From Zygaena filipendulae (Eukaryota > Arthropoda > Insecta > Lepidoptera > Zygaenidae): a DNA stretch of 64,000 bases. Positions within the stretch are counted from its first letter, which is position 1. Each line of letters starts with the position of its first letter. Both the position numbers and the translations under genes were made by a program. This document shows, one piece after another, positions 61,501-64,000 of the stretch. The notes below the pieces were generated by a model. That model was not told the origin of the DNA and did not search any database. It worked only from the letters and a program-made list of their open reading frames with translations. The stretch spans positions 9,250,501 to 9,314,500 of the forward strand of contig OU015655.1 of NCBI GenBank assembly GCA_907165275.2. Direction: 5' to 3'.

Positions 61501-63193
61501 AGTTAACTTTACCACATCTTATATATTATGTATATATTTATCTCTCTCTCTCTCTCTCTCTTTCTATCGTCGATTAAAATACACCGGTAATGGACCAAAA
61601 TCTGTCACCTTACAATATTCAGGCGCCAAAGTCATGACTAAAGTGTACAACAATATGTTTACCTTGTACTGATTTCGCTCCATGAGCACGCGCGCCATCT
61701 CGACTCTGGTGAAGCGCCTGCGCTGCGCCATCGGCACGTCCGCCTCGTCTTCGTTGTCGCCTCCGGCACCGCCCGCGCTGTTGCTCACCGTCTCCTGGGT
61801 CAAAGCACACTATATCAAACCCTTCCAACACCTTGCCATCGTTTCACCTAATTTATAGCTACGGCCAAAAAAGTGTGAAATAATGTCCCTAAATATTAAT
61901 CATATATGGAGCGATTACTTGATTTAATCTATTTAATACATGTGATTTAATATATTTTATATTGCTCCATTTTATGTAATCAATATTTAGAGACATTATT
62001 TCGCACGTTTTTGGCCGTAGCCCAAAATTTGGTTCGTTCTCTATATAAGAGAGTACACACTACTTTTTGCACACTTTTGGGTGGTTTTATTTTGCTCAGG
62101 GACCGACGGATATACATTATACATTATAAGTATTTATCAGCTACCTACCTTCAAATGCCTTAACTCTTCTTCCAACTGAGTAACTCTTTCCCTCAGCTTC
62201 TCCCTGGCACCGCTCAAGTTGGCGACTTCCTCTCTAAGTATTTCCTGTTCGCCAGTTAGCTCATCTAGTTTCACTATCAAATCATCCTTGACCACGTTCA
62301 GCGCGTTCCTAAAGATTTTTTTAATAATAACATTTCACATTACACATCAAATGGATAAAATTTAACATACATGGTATACACTAAAGATACATAATATAAT
62401 TTAAGACACTATAACTGCAACCCGCGTGGGAACTCGTAGTTCCGGGAACAAATGCATCCATTACATGACCTTAACTGTTTCTCGACATCATATTTCCATG
62501 AAATAAAGCGTAAGCCTAATCTAAAAGTAGTTTTCGAGATTTGCGTCAACAGACAGACACACAGACAAATTAAAATTAGTTTTTTTGTTTTTTGTTCTCT
62601 CTCGATTTTTGGTAAATATTTTCAACGAGCAGCTATGCAGATTGCACATTCTAATATTTCATTATATGTATAAATAAAAGATATTTTAATAAACTATAGA
62701 TAAATAAATAAACACGCTCAGATTGGGAAGCGGAACCTTGTGTTCATGACACGAAGTTCTCTTCCACTGGGAATCGAACCAGGAACCTCTTGATTAGTGG
62801 GAAGGCATGGTAGGCATTTTAGGAAACTATTTCATTTAGTCAAGAATTGGGAAAAAAAATTTTTTTAAATCTATCTTATTAAGTACAATTAAAAGTGTTT
62901 TTGAATTCACCAAATAATGGAAAAGTTCTCCGAACCTTCGCTGTTACAATGTCATTTTTTACTAGATGTTTGTACCTATTCATAACATAAAGGCACACAT
63001 TCATTATATAATCAGGAAAACAAAAATATTAAGTAAACAAGTTTTGTAACGGTTGTTAAATTTTCAAGGAAAAAGGTCTTATACAATATACGTGTATATA
63101 TTATACATCATACATCCTACAGTAGTTTAACTTACTTTGTGGCCAAAAGTTCGTTGTTTTCCAATATAAGATTCTCGACCTCCTTGCCCATAC
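31454..63193 (-). CDS. syd: Sunday driver / JIP3-JIP4 kinesin-JNK scaffold (3' 17 exons; 5' end outside window)
   Basis: Cytoplasmic scaffold that links kinesin-1 and dynein to vesicles in axons and carries JNK-pathway kinases; family members are JIP3, JIP4 and Drosophila Syd. Seventeen exons join with consistent phases into 878 codons plus stop, with no internal stop. In order: second coiled coil (starting [17 protein letters not shown]), RH2 domain ([20 protein letters not shown] through [11 protein letters not shown]), the family motif IWKFFSKLF, a variable linker, a conserved core ([33 protein letters not shown]) and a C-terminal WD40-like domain ([79 protein letters not shown]). Family knowledge: the coiled coil binds kinesin light chain and ARF6, and RH2 binds phosphorylated Rab8/Rab10. 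The RH1 domain and first coiled coil, roughly the first 350-450 residues, must lie right of the window. The introns hold a nested lipase gene and many transposons. Confidence 0.96.
31576..33996. other. syd intron (2.4 kb)
   Basis: AT-rich, with no exon. It contains a perfect 13-bp hairpin at 33,134-33,170 and a pyrimidine-rich stretch next to the terminal exon acceptor. Short open frames (for example 32,364-32,600) lack any recognisable feature. Confidence 0.6.
33134..33170. repeat. Perfect 13-bp hairpin
   Basis: TACCGGAAATTAA, an 11-base loop, then its exact complement. Isolated within the last syd intron. Confidence 0.7.
33997..34230 (-). CDS. syd: syd visible exon 16: WD40-like
   Basis: 234 bases (acceptor GGTCGGGCAG, donor GTAAGC). 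They encode [20 protein letters not shown] and [15 protein letters not shown] around a proline/arginine loop. GC content is high. The acceptor lacks a pyrimidine tract, and a MITE begins only 22 bases upstream of the exon. Confidence 0.95.
34252..34643. mobile_element. MITE with AGGCTGCGTTC ends, TA-flanked, hosting a second MITE
   Basis: AGGCTGCGTTC at 34,252 and its inverse ending at 34,643 are each flanked by TA. Subterminal TACACAC blocks also pair. It nearly fills the 496-base intron before syd exon 16. It is interrupted by another palindromic element at about 34,344-34,467. Confidence 0.75.
34344..34467. mobile_element. Inner MITE, GATGGGCAATCAACCCG family
   Basis: The inverted ends GATGGGCAATCAACCCG and CGGGTTGATTGCCCATC, with internal CCCGATAAAAG direct repeats, lie inside the larger MITE. 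The inner element is therefore the younger insertion. Confidence 0.75.
34727..35000 (-). CDS. syd: syd visible exon 15: WD40-like
   Basis: 274 bases (acceptor ATCTTGTAG, donor GTTAGT). They encode [20 protein letters not shown] and [20 protein letters not shown], among the most conserved segments of JIP3/JIP4, then [15 protein letters not shown]. Confidence 0.96.
35324..35484 (-). CDS. syd: syd visible exon 14: WD40-like
   Basis: 161 bases (acceptor GTTGCACAG, donor GTTAGT). They encode [26 protein letters not shown] and GDGVW. The preceding intron contains the antisense lipase gene. Confidence 0.95.
36698..36704 (+). promoter_or_regulatory. Candidate TATA box of the nested lipase gene
   Basis: TATAAAA lies 43 bases upstream of the lipase ATG, which would give a 5' UTR of about 15-20 bases. 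Short leaders are common for secreted insect digestive and fat-body enzymes. The surrounding DNA is AT-rich, so a chance match is possible. Confidence 0.4.
36747..36834 (+). CDS. Lipase exon 1: signal peptide
   Basis: 88 bases from ATG to a consensus GTGAGT donor, encoding the N-terminal signal sequence. A second in-frame ATG lies at codon 8 and would still leave a hydrophobic leader. Confidence 0.88.
36747..39246 (+). CDS. Secreted neutral lipase / phospholipase A1-like, nested in a syd intron
   Basis: Extracellular alpha/beta-hydrolase of the pancreatic-lipase family, hydrolysing acylglycerol or phospholipid esters. Five exons with canonical GT-AG borders and matching phases give 363 residues. 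Residues 1-29 form a signal peptide with a hydrophobic core ([12 protein letters not shown]). HGW (133-135) is the oxyanion motif, VDWSE lies at about 162-166, and the nucleophile elbow GHSLG holds Ser211. Asp235 sits in GLDPARPFF, exactly 24 residues later as in the family, and His305 in CSHGKS. The Asp-His distance of 70 residues is shorter than in pancreatic lipase, implying a reduced lid, as in insect lipase H/phospholipase A1-type enzymes. Substrate preference cannot be read from the sequence. The gene lies wholly in the syd intron 35,485-40,097 on the opposite strand. The ATG was chosen because it gives a complete signal peptide directly before a GTGAGT donor. Confidence 0.95.
37306..37510 (+). 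CDS. Lipase exon 2
   Basis: 205 bases between acceptor TTTGACAG and donor GTAAAT. They encode the N-terminal part of the mature enzyme, with [17 protein letters not shown] and IEFRLYTR. Confidence 0.92.
37892..38295 (+). CDS. Lipase exon 3: oxyanion motif and nucleophile
   Basis: 404 bases between acceptor TCTATAG and donor GTATGT. They carry THGWRS, ITVDWSE and [12 protein letters not shown] with the catalytic serine. Confidence 0.95.
38517..38720 (+). CDS. Lipase exon 4: catalytic aspartate
   Basis: 204 bases between acceptor GTCTTAG and donor GTAAAT. They encode [12 protein letters not shown], then the conserved VDIIHTSSG and [14 protein letters not shown] segments. Confidence 0.94.
39056..39246 (+). 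CDS. Lipase exon 5: catalytic histidine and stop
   Basis: 191 bases after acceptor TTACCAG, encoding [11 protein letters not shown] and ending YYLKTTN followed by TAA. The [17 protein letters not shown] tail is typical of lepidopteran neutral lipases. Confidence 0.94.
39474..39486 (+). terminator. Lipase poly(A) signals
   Basis: Two adjacent AATAAA hexamers (39,474-39,479 and 39,481-39,486), about 230 bases after the lipase stop codon. Confidence 0.6.
39898..39960. repeat. Two-unit tandem repeat
   Basis: GAAGATGTGAA(T/C)GGTGTG and the following AACCATCCTTT occur twice, about 34 bases apart, differing at one base. Confidence 0.7.
40005..40097. repeat. Tandem duplication at a syd splice donor
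   Basis: Two units of about 46 bases share ATGGT-(A/G)ACCGTCA and TTTCGGTTGCC(A/G)CCAAA. The second unit reaches the GTGAGC donor of syd exon 13. Confidence 0.65.
40098..40258 (-). CDS. syd: syd visible exon 13: WD40-like
   Basis: 161 bases (acceptor GCACCGCAG, donor GTGAGC). They encode [25 protein letters not shown] and DGQWDF, all near-invariant in the family. A tandem duplication ends at its donor. Confidence 0.95.
41380..41566 (-). CDS. syd: syd visible exon 12: WD40-like domain begins
   Basis: 187 bases (acceptor CCGTACAG, donor GTGATT). A variable stretch is followed by [20 protein letters not shown], the conserved first blade of the C-terminal WD40-like domain. Confidence 0.93.
41609..41920 (+). 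repeat. CCGCGG-core repeat 43 bases upstream of syd exon 12
   Basis: Starts AACTAGCTGTTCCCCGCGG and contains TTCCATACAAACTTTGCAAC and GATCCAGCGGTTTAAGCTG, then TCAGTCAGTCAG. Related to the copies at 4,885-5,142 and 63,415-63,630. Confidence 0.65.
41955..42165 (+). repeat. CCGCGG-core interspersed repeat
   Basis: Starts ACTAGTTGTTCCCCGCGG and ends TATAATATTAGTTTAGATGAT, as does the copy at 31,100-31,256. Confidence 0.65.
42490..42690 (-). repeat. CCGCGG-core repeat, CACGCGTGA subfamily
   Basis: Minus-strand copy from ACTATCTGTTTCCCACG to GGGAAATAGAGATTAATTTT. The central CACGCGTGA has degenerated to CACGCCATACATTGA. Confidence 0.6.
42996..43152 (-). CDS. syd: syd visible exon 11: acidic/proline linker
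   Basis: 157 bases (acceptor TTTTATTAG, donor GTGAGT). They encode [13 protein letters not shown], then an acidic and proline/serine-rich stretch. The TPPSTP cluster is a plausible proline-directed phosphorylation site. Its ATG is internal to the gene, not a start. Confidence 0.9.
43295..43470 (+). repeat. CCGCGG-core interspersed repeat fragment
   Basis: Starts ACTGGCTGCTGTCTCCCGCG, then TTTACCCGCGG and TCCAGGATAAATTATAC. The GCGGACAGAC block near its end matches other copies. Confidence 0.5.
44033..44128 (-). CDS. syd: syd visible exon 10
   Basis: 96 bases, phase 0 (acceptor TTTGTACAG, donor GTGAGT). They encode [10 protein letters not shown], a Ser/Thr/Asp-rich stretch and [10 protein letters not shown], matching the poorly conserved middle linker of the family. 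The length suits an alternatively used exon, because skipping it keeps the frame. Confidence 0.85.
44213..44405 (+). repeat. CCGCGG-core repeat, same type as 30,900-31,110
   Basis: Starts ACTAGCTGGTCCCCACGG and ends TTTCGCATTTATAATATTAGTA. It lies just upstream of syd exon 10 in the syd reading direction. Confidence 0.6.
44538..44853. mobile_element. CRE-bearing MITE, copy 3, touching a syd splice donor
   Basis: The TA-flanked ends GGCATATTGAC and, inverted, GGGATGTTGAC carry TTAGTCCGTC/GACGGACTAA subterminal blocks. Perfect TGACGTCA octamers lie at 44,656-44,663 and 44,702-44,709, framed by CTAACC/GGTTAG arms. The right end is 13 bases from the donor of syd exon 9. Confidence 0.8.
44867..45022 (-). 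CDS. syd: syd visible exon 9, bracketed by transposons
   Basis: 156 bases, phase 0 at both ends (acceptor TCGAACAG, donor GTACGT). They encode [20 protein letters not shown] and [10 protein letters not shown], then an acidic tail. A MITE ends 13 bases past its donor, and another repeat begins about 20 bases before its acceptor. Confidence 0.95.
45042..45205 (+). repeat. CCGCGG-core repeat 20 bases upstream of syd exon 9
   Basis: Starts ACTAGCTGTCACCCGTGG and contains CAGGACTACCGTAGC and AATCGGTTCAGTAGACCC. It ends TGTACCTCTTTATAAGTA. The same block order occurs at 46,293-46,500. Confidence 0.6.
45486..45637 (-). CDS. syd: syd visible exon 8
   Basis: 152 bases (acceptor TCGTCAG, donor GTAAGT). 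They encode a charged helix with IDRQLKSTQ, then [18 protein letters not shown], the first conserved strand of the C-terminal domain. Confidence 0.95.
46082..46233 (-). CDS. syd: syd visible exon 7
   Basis: 152 bases (acceptor GCCCGCAG). They encode [20 protein letters not shown] and [20 protein letters not shown], the conserved core. I place the donor at GTGACT, which gives the required phase. A second in-phase GT (GATG-GTGTTG, 60 bases further on) would add 20 residues and cannot be excluded. Confidence 0.88.
46293..46510 (+). repeat. CCGCGG-core interspersed repeat
   Basis: Starts ACACTAGCTGTCCCCTTGCGG and contains TTCGGAGTTCCCGCGG, GGTTCAGTTGATCCAGAGAT and CTTCACCTCCATATTATAG. It lies about 60 bases upstream of syd exon 7. 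Confidence 0.6.
46620..46796. repeat. Probable retroelement 3'-end remnant
   Basis: Contains CGAGCGCGAGAGCGAGG and AAAGCAGTGGACGTCTG, then TTGATATGATGATGA. The GCAGTGGACGTCT-to-ATGATGATG block recurs at 61,000-61,035. Confidence 0.5.
46797..47020. mobile_element. Palindromic MITE, AATAATGTCCCTAAATATT family
   Basis: TGCCGTCCTTTTACTAAAA-type ends are inverted at both borders, with inner arms CTATGGC and AAATAATGTCCCTAAATATT. The copy at about 61,850-62,030 shares the inner arms. Confidence 0.75.
47033..47589. mobile_element. MITE, GCCGCACTCAGAGTCG family, split by a nested MITE
   Basis: The outer ends GCCGCACTCAGAGTCG and, inverted, GGCCGCACTCAGAGT match the intact element at 11,049-11,287. 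The left arm breaks after AACTGCCGCA and resumes with AGAGACGTTCA after the inserted element. The right end is 26 bases from the donor of syd exon 6. Confidence 0.8.
47104..47428. mobile_element. CRE-bearing MITE, copy 4, nested
   Basis: The ends GGGATGTTGAC and, inverted, GGGCATGTTGAC are flanked by TA, with the same internal order as copy 3 but in the opposite orientation. Perfect TGACGTCA octamers lie at 47,250-47,257 and 47,294-47,301. Confidence 0.8.
47616..47764 (-). CDS. syd: syd visible exon 6
   Basis: 149 bases from acceptor GACCTAG to donor GTATAG. They encode [20 protein letters not shown], highly conserved in JIP3/JIP4, then a Ser/Gly-rich stretch ending [14 protein letters not shown] ends 26 bases inside the following intron. 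Confidence 0.95.
48050..48195. other. CpG-rich intronic patch
   Basis: GC-rich DNA (GCCGCCGCCACCGCTGCGCG, later ACGGCGCGCGCGCC) inside an AT-rich syd intron. I see no open reading frame with splice sites. It could be a regulatory patch or a fragment of an unrelated repeat. Confidence 0.35.
48363..50290 (-). mobile_element. 5'-truncated non-LTR retrotransposon (Jockey/CR1-like) with poly(A) tail
   Basis: A LINE on the syd strand, inserted in the intron between syd exons 5 and 6. Its 3' end is an exact A18 run (T18 at 48,363-48,380), 58 bases beyond the reverse-transcriptase stop. Endonuclease and ORF1 regions are missing, as expected from incomplete target-primed reverse transcription. The reading frame stays open through [13 protein letters not shown] upstream of the first ATG and stops near 50,290. 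Confidence 0.88.
48439..50142 (-). CDS. Reverse transcriptase domain of a non-LTR retrotransposon
   Basis: 567 residues, uninterrupted. RT motifs in order: [10 protein letters not shown] (about residue 69), [60 protein letters not shown] and the catalytic FGYADDST (about residue 280). The C-terminal region (GNLWDGSA-like, ERRARRLIG) and the closing [13 protein letters not shown] are typical of lepidopteran Jockey/CR1-type elements. The ATG at 50,142 is only the first methionine in a truncated frame. The open frame suggests a fairly recent insertion, but the element cannot be autonomous without its endonuclease. Confidence 0.93.
   Translation of the reverse strand: MIKPDGSLAHTSQEKANLFASLFAENSRLHTTNSKPPSPPHTNAHMSEIRIRQREVLKVLQALDVNKASGPDGIPAIVLRSCAPELSPVLTRLFRLSIDSGIVPRSWKLANVQPVPKKGSRADPSNYRPISVTSMLCKSMERILNNRLLSHLEENDLLSDRQFGFRRQRSTGDLLVYATHIWGEAIERRGEALAVSLDISKAFDKVWHNGLLSKLPSYGVPNRMCTWIADFLRDRTIRVVIDGCSSSLQALNAGVPQGSVLSATLFLLHINDLLLMPGIFGYADDSTVTERYLLSSAKTNATEVLSLRQAMMERMDRALVAVSDWGDANLVRFNASKTQACLFTAKRSPITMAPTLRGAAITVADHIDLLGLTVSSDLNFGRFIESIAKTAAKKLGILFKVRRYFTPKQLLSLYVAQVRSCMEYCYNLWDGSAKYQLAALDSIERRARRLIGDDQLVDARLPSLDHRRKVASLSVFYRLHFGECAQELFELVPPSPFKMRSTRATAGFHPYTVDIPPIRTKRFASSFIMRTARDWNDLPESVFPPNYNLDLFKSRVNRYLIGRRVTP
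50291..50650. other. Unclassified segment with nested palindromes
   Basis: Moderately GC-rich. GTTGGATCCAAC (50,474-50,485) is a perfect 12-bp palindrome. GACGGTTGG-cgat-CCAACCGTC (50,535-50,556) is a hairpin, and ACAGACGT precedes both. Possibly subterminal repeats of an unidentified DNA element. Confidence 0.4.
50917..51079 (-). CDS. syd: syd visible exon 5: linker
   Basis: 163 bases (acceptor AATGCAG) continuing the split serine codon. A low-complexity stretch is followed by [16 protein letters not shown], the counterpart of the basic RREQxREQYRQ segment of JIP3. The donor is the weak GTTTTT, but the join to the next exon (FRQ to [11 protein letters not shown]) is exactly what the family predicts. 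Confidence 0.9.
51540..51722 (-). repeat. CCGCGG-core interspersed repeat
   Basis: Minus-strand copy from ACTAGCTGTACTCCGCGG to ATTCGCATTTATAAATTAAT. It contains CACGTTGTCAGGGTACAGAG on the plus strand. Confidence 0.6.
52420..52630 (+). repeat. CCGCGG-core interspersed repeat
   Basis: Starts ACTAGCTGTGCCCCGCGG. GATCCCGCGGGAATTCCGG, AGTTACTCCCTTATAACATC and CCAGCCGTTTCAGAGATTAG follow, then a run of CAGACAG. Confidence 0.65.
52976..53100. mobile_element. Foldback MITE, GCCGTATTTTTGAATCG ends
   Basis: GGCAGTATTTTTGAATAG on the left pairs with the inverse of GATTCAAAAATACGGCA on the right. Inner GAATTACTTT, CGATTC and CGCATG blocks also pair. A diverged relative may lie at about 61,310-61,440. 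Confidence 0.6.
53243..53247. repeat. Target-site duplication CTCGC, left copy
   Basis: CTCGC directly precedes the left LTR and recurs at 59,930-59,934 directly after the right LTR. Confidence 0.85.
53248..53428 (-). repeat. BEL/Pao 3' LTR
   Basis: 181 bases starting TGT and ending ACA, identical by eye to 59,749-59,929. An AATAAA on the element strand lies at 53,284-53,289. Confidence 0.92.
53470..53530. repeat. Three-unit tandem repeat inside the BEL/Pao 3' region
   Basis: ACATGTGGAAAATGAAA occurs as three consecutive units of 17 bases, just inside the 3' LTR. The last unit is slightly altered. Confidence 0.75.
53982..54530 (-). CDS. BEL/Pao integrase C-terminal part (separated by a frameshift)
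   Basis: 182 residues continuing the integrase after the frame break. It starts in [20 protein letters not shown] and ends LPMNQE. The VRVADVKIG and [12 protein letters not shown] segments match the DUF5641-type tail of BEL/Pao integrases. The methionine is just the first in this frame, not a biological start. Confidence 0.85.
   Translation of the reverse strand: MWEAGVKSLKFHLKRVVGAQALTFEGLYTVLTEIEAILNSRPLLPMSADVSDMSYLTPGHFLIGTAMTSYPEIDHTIKNVNYLKFWNTLNKIKQDFWKAWSRDYLTQLQSRPKWLIDQPNLKVGDLVIVRCDNTAPLEWPMARIVKVFPGPDGKVRVADVKIGNKVYTRSYRKLSPLPMNQE
54572..59062 (-). CDS. BEL/Pao gag-pol polyprotein, frame broken before the integrase end
   Basis: 1,496 residues. Gag (DUF1759-like) covers about 1-300 and a CX2CX4HX4C zinc knuckle lies near 313-330. 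The aspartic protease active site [11 protein letters not shown] is near 420. Reverse transcriptase follows, with LICDITKMF and the catalytic YIDDILCG near 833. RNase H has [12 protein letters not shown] and [11 protein letters not shown] near 1085. The integrase has an HHCC-type zinc-binding region, then the GVDFCGPF and [10 protein letters not shown] aspartates. The frame ends in a stop at 54,572, just before the third catalytic residue (glutamate) of integrase. That residue is encoded in the next frame, so one base is missing from the run of six A (element strand, 54,580-54,585). Otherwise uninterrupted. Confidence 0.94.
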   Translation of the reverse strand: MESLKKLRTQRGLLKGIVTRIENFINDPINLTSSSLEMLQARKEKLISTMGEYEKVQLDILSLDPDDKENVETLEEKYFLIVSKLDARLKTLSETEVSKCPSVANSKLPNIDIPVFSGRDFTKYIPFMDLFTAIFHNNKSLSDVQKLFYLRKYLSEEALAVIINLPLVNESYKEALSLLKKRFDNETRLICNHINHILDMPSMQRGTALSIRSFISEVQQQVYAIKNLKQPIEQWDMLLICILTKKLDHYTNRAFQLDRNPETLPTLEEFITFLEKRALAFEEIGEKDAPQSSPKKQLKVSNLVSKATSNKTCKFCNGVGHLLFECPKFKTATEGERIKFIDNHKLCTICLNDHKGRCRFHFKCKICKKDHNTLLHITSNPDSEQPVVLHTNSLKTQVLLPTVKVKVFDVRGRQLFVRALLDSGSQASFITTSLAKELSLKPMTQETNIIGITNKNSFINKYVNLSIHSPVQNIQLNLKCHIVDTITALLPQQQFDISNFQLPNGIKLSDDCFNVPNNISLLLGADTYFNILLDGHIKLFNGPTLQNTLFGYVVGGTVQSSSVSSVNIVSNIAISNCQKLENVMEQFWLSEKVPEVSSKNSTEFQLAEKSFIESVNIQENKFFVDMPFITTLDQLNLGDSFSLALQRFLSLEKKLNKDPMYLQSYKKFIDEYVALGHAKIVDIASYDIHKDPVYFLSHHAVLNENSKTTKLRVVFNGSMKSKNKISLNDVMLNGPIVQNELFDILVLFRSYKYTLICDITKMFRCIHINKHQTSLQNILWRDEPTKPILCLQLQTVTYGLKASTFLATRCLMELAERHKSSFPLAAQALCSNTYIDDILCGTDQIDQLAELKKQLTQLLSKGNFTLHKWCSNVPEILNDVPIEQKYFEEIDINKNNIIKTLGLKYDIIPDQFTFACPTTDQHNLQTKRTILSYLGKMFDPLGLIGPIIVIAKLYMQELWSARLDWDTKLPQVQLEPWNKFISNLQVMGTISVPRCVTGNGFESIELVGFADASLKAFGACLYLRVFTKKGTVSVNLLCSKSRIAPLGKSLTIPRLELNSALLLAQLSNRVFNDLKERFPLSVHLYSDSQIVLAWLKSSKEIRDNYVARRVNQINKLTQDAEWCYVKSAHNPADLLSRGCDPQKLSSNELWWQGFPALSNANFTHYSPPDFPKPIIDSEPVDSEELAANACTELDFSFFERHSNINKLQRLIALLLRFKNNCLHKGQNPNNKFTGSLTPTELKNSLNIIIRAFQQKHLSCEINLLSKGKPIKSSLVNLHPFLDENGILRVGGRLQNATNIQYEKRHPAIIPKSSHISSLLIENEHLRLLHAGPKLVLSSLSQRFYLISGIREVKKVIHKCIKCHRVKAAAAKQLMGSLPKERLTAQRPFHSTGVDFCGPFSIKVARIRKPIIMKAYVALFVCFITKAIHVELVSDMTTDAFLACLRRFISRRGLPSQIFCDNAKTFKGAANTLKELYDLFSSENHKNSISNFAQKTL
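59749..59929 (-). repeat. BEL/Pao 5' LTR
   Basis: 181 bases identical by eye to the other LTR. It should carry the element's promoter. CTCGC follows at 59,930-59,934. Confidence 0.92.
59993..60150 (+). repeat. CCGCGG-core interspersed repeat
   Basis: Starts CAACTGTTCCTCGCGG, has GGAGATCTCGCGGGAATTTC and AAAGTACCCTATGTCC, and ends TCGCATTTATGATTT. Confidence 0.6.
60925..61040 (-). repeat. Retroelement 3'-end remnant
   Basis: On the minus strand GACATAGGCATCCCCCAAGG is followed by GTCCTGCGCCTCCCACATCC. The CAGCAGTGGACGTCTTTCGG to ATGATGATGA ending is shared with 46,740-46,790. No intact coding sequence. Confidence 0.55.
61179..61303 (-). CDS. syd: syd visible exon 4: RH2 domain, second part
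   Basis: 125 bases (acceptor ATATTTCAG, donor GTAATA). They encode [19 protein letters not shown] and the family motif [10 protein letters not shown]. The intron after it is 10.1 kb and holds the BEL/Pao insertion. Confidence 0.95.
61310..61440. repeat. Diverged foldback element
   Basis: Left GATTTTGAATTACTTTCACAC and right CGTGTGCGATTCAAACATAC pair imperfectly and resemble the element at 52,976-53,100. It begins within a few bases of the acceptor of syd exon 4. Confidence 0.4.
61538..61562. repeat. (TC)n microsatellite
   Basis: About 11 consecutive TC units inside the syd intron between exons 3 and 4. Confidence 0.9.
61663..61794 (-). CDS. syd: syd visible exon 3: RH2 domain, first part
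   Basis: 132 bases, phase 0 at both ends (acceptor ACCCAG, donor GTAAAC). A glycine/acidic linker leads into [20 protein letters not shown], the diagnostic RH2 helix that binds Rab GTPases in JIP3/JIP4. Confidence 0.95.
61850..62030. mobile_element. Palindromic MITE, second copy of the AATAATGTCCCTAAATATT family
   Basis: GCTACGGCCAAAAA-GTG and GAAATAATGTCCCTAAATATT on the left recur inverted on the right, with outer ACCTAATTT/ACCAAATTT ends. It occupies most of a 354-base syd intron. Confidence 0.75.
62149..62308 (-). CDS. syd: syd visible exon 2: coiled coil
   Basis: 160 bases with acceptor TCTTTAG and donor GTAGGT. They encode a leucine/glutamate-rich helix beginning [17 protein letters not shown] and ending EEELRHLK, the second leucine-zipper segment used for kinesin light chain and ARF6 binding in relatives. 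Confidence 0.95.
62395..62690 (+). repeat. Interspersed repeat related to the 2.1- and 3.3-kb units
   Basis: Carries ATTTCCATGAAATAAAG, GCGTAAGCCTAATCTAAAAG and TCTCTCGATTTTTGGTAAATA in the same order as the 3.3-kb copy, but is diverged. Confidence 0.5.
62745..62820 (-). repeat. tRNA-like sequence, possible SINE fragment
   Basis: The minus strand reads CTGGTTCGATTCCCAG, an exact RNA polymerase III B-box (GGTTCGANNCC) within a T-arm-like stem. I could not fold a complete acceptor/D/anticodon set, so this is not called as a tRNA gene. Confidence 0.35.
63136..63193 (-). CDS. syd: syd visible exon 1: coiled-coil start
   Basis: Minus-strand acceptor GTTAACAG and donor GTAAGT bound 58 bases that begin in mid-codon. 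They encode [19 protein letters not shown], the start of the family's second leucine-zipper coiled coil. Confidence 0.93.
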
Positions 63194-63414
63194 CTGTTAA
63201 CAAAGTGTTTGCAAATGTAGTACAATATTAAGATTGCATGTCTAACTATTAAGATATAAGTACCTATAGCACCTTGGTAATACAAAATTGAATATTAACA
63301 TGCAATATTCAATGTTAACATATTGTGACTAAGGCTGAACTTATTTATTCAACTCATTCATTTATACCTACAAAGAAACGGTGGCTCATATTCGAATTTT
63401 ATATAGTTACCTAA

Positions 63415-63630
63415 CTAACTGTCCCGCGCGGTTTCACCCGGAATTGTTCCACACAAACTTTGCGACCCCTATTCACCCCCTTAGGGGTTGAGTTTTAAAA
63501 TATCCTTTCTTAGTGGACATCTACGTCACTTATGGAATATTTGTGCAAAACTCCATGGTTCTACTAGGGGTTTCAGCTATGCGTTGATCGATCAGTCAGT
63601 TTCTGCTTTTATATATACCTATAGATAATA
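63415..63630 (+). repeat. Interspersed repeat, TTCCACACAAACTTTGCGACC type
   Basis: Starts AACTAACTGTCCCGCGCGG, contains CCTTAGGGGTTGAGTTTT and ATGGTTCTACTAGGGGTTTC, and ends TTTTATATATACCTATAG. Similar to 4,885-5,142 (inverted) and 41,609-41,920. Confidence 0.65.
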
Positions 63631-63746
63631 TCAATAACCAACTATTACAAAACAGCTATCAATTTACATAGTATTGTTACCAAATTATCTTAATTCAAAA
63701 AATCTAGTTCATAATTTCAATTCTTTTTTTAAGAATTAATAAAGCT

Positions 63747-63919
63747 GTAGGAGGAGCACGAATTTTTTCGCTCTCGTCTAGTCGATATCGTCGTAATGTC
63801 AAAGCGTTTTTTTGTATGGAAAATGAACAACACTGGATAGGTGGCGCTGTTCATTTTCCATACAAAAAAAATGCTCGATATCGACTAGACGAGATCGAAA
63901 AAATTCGTGCTCCCCCTAC
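63747..63919. mobile_element. Foldback MITE with 70-80-bp arms
   Basis: GTAGGAGGAGCACGAATTTT at the left pairs with GTAGGGGGAGCACGAATTTT (inverted right end). The arms continue through TCTCGTCTAGTCGATATCG and TGTATGGAAAATGAACA to a loop of about 20 bases. It lies in the syd intron left of the next, unseen, upstream exon. Confidence 0.8.
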
Positions 63920-64000
63920 TGACCAGTGGTCATGCTGTGTGAACAAAATGCGCGCGTGATCTTTATCTTTTGTGCAATACCGGCCACTTTTACAATTTCA

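Noticed and set aside
1..64000. CRISPR arrays, rRNA genes, full tRNA genes, bacterial operons
   Set aside because: No regularly spaced repeats, rRNA motifs or foldable tRNAs were found. The gene structures are eukaryotic, with GT-AG introns.

Overview
The window looks like nuclear DNA from a moth or butterfly (Lepidoptera). The grounds are AT-rich introns and intergenic DNA full of GTAGGTA/TACCTAC strings, many short palindromic DNA elements (MITEs), dozens of degenerate repeats carrying a CCGCGG-TTTCACCCGC core, and GC-rich exons that encode insect-type orthologues. There is no prokaryotic gene organisation.

Layout. (1) 1-15.28 kb: no recognisable coding exon, only repeats and MITEs; it is upstream of, or a long intron of, scratch. 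(2) 15,280-16,373 (+): the last, large coding exon of the neural zinc-finger repressor scratch (scrt), with its 3' UTR to about 16.66 kb. A possible minus-strand terminal exon lies just beyond it (16,772-16,960). (3) 17.1-31.0 kb: intergenic, AT-rich, with foldback elements and repeat copies. (4) 31,454-63,193 (-): 17 consecutive coding exons of sunday driver (syd), the JIP3/JIP4 kinesin-JNK scaffold. They run from the second coiled coil and RH2 domain to the natural stop. All splice phases join without a break, giving 878 residues; the N-terminal RH1 part lies beyond the right edge. scrt and syd point towards each other.

Two kinds of passenger sit inside syd introns. One is a complete five-exon secreted neutral lipase/phospholipase A1-like gene (36,747-39,246, +) of 363 codons with a full Ser-Asp-His triad, nested antisense in the 4.6-kb intron 35,485-40,097. 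The others are transposable elements: a 5'-truncated non-LTR retrotransposon with an A18 tail (48.36-50.29 kb), a recent 6.7-kb BEL/Pao LTR retrotransposon (53,248-59,929; identical 181-bp LTRs, CTCGC target duplication, one frameshift), and several MITEs, some nested in each other and some ending within 13-26 bases of syd splice sites.

No tRNA, rRNA, CRISPR array or novel multi-gene system was found. The most unusual signals are the transposons pressed against syd exons, a MITE family whose copies each carry one or two perfect TGACGTCA (CRE) octamers, and the antisense nested lipase.
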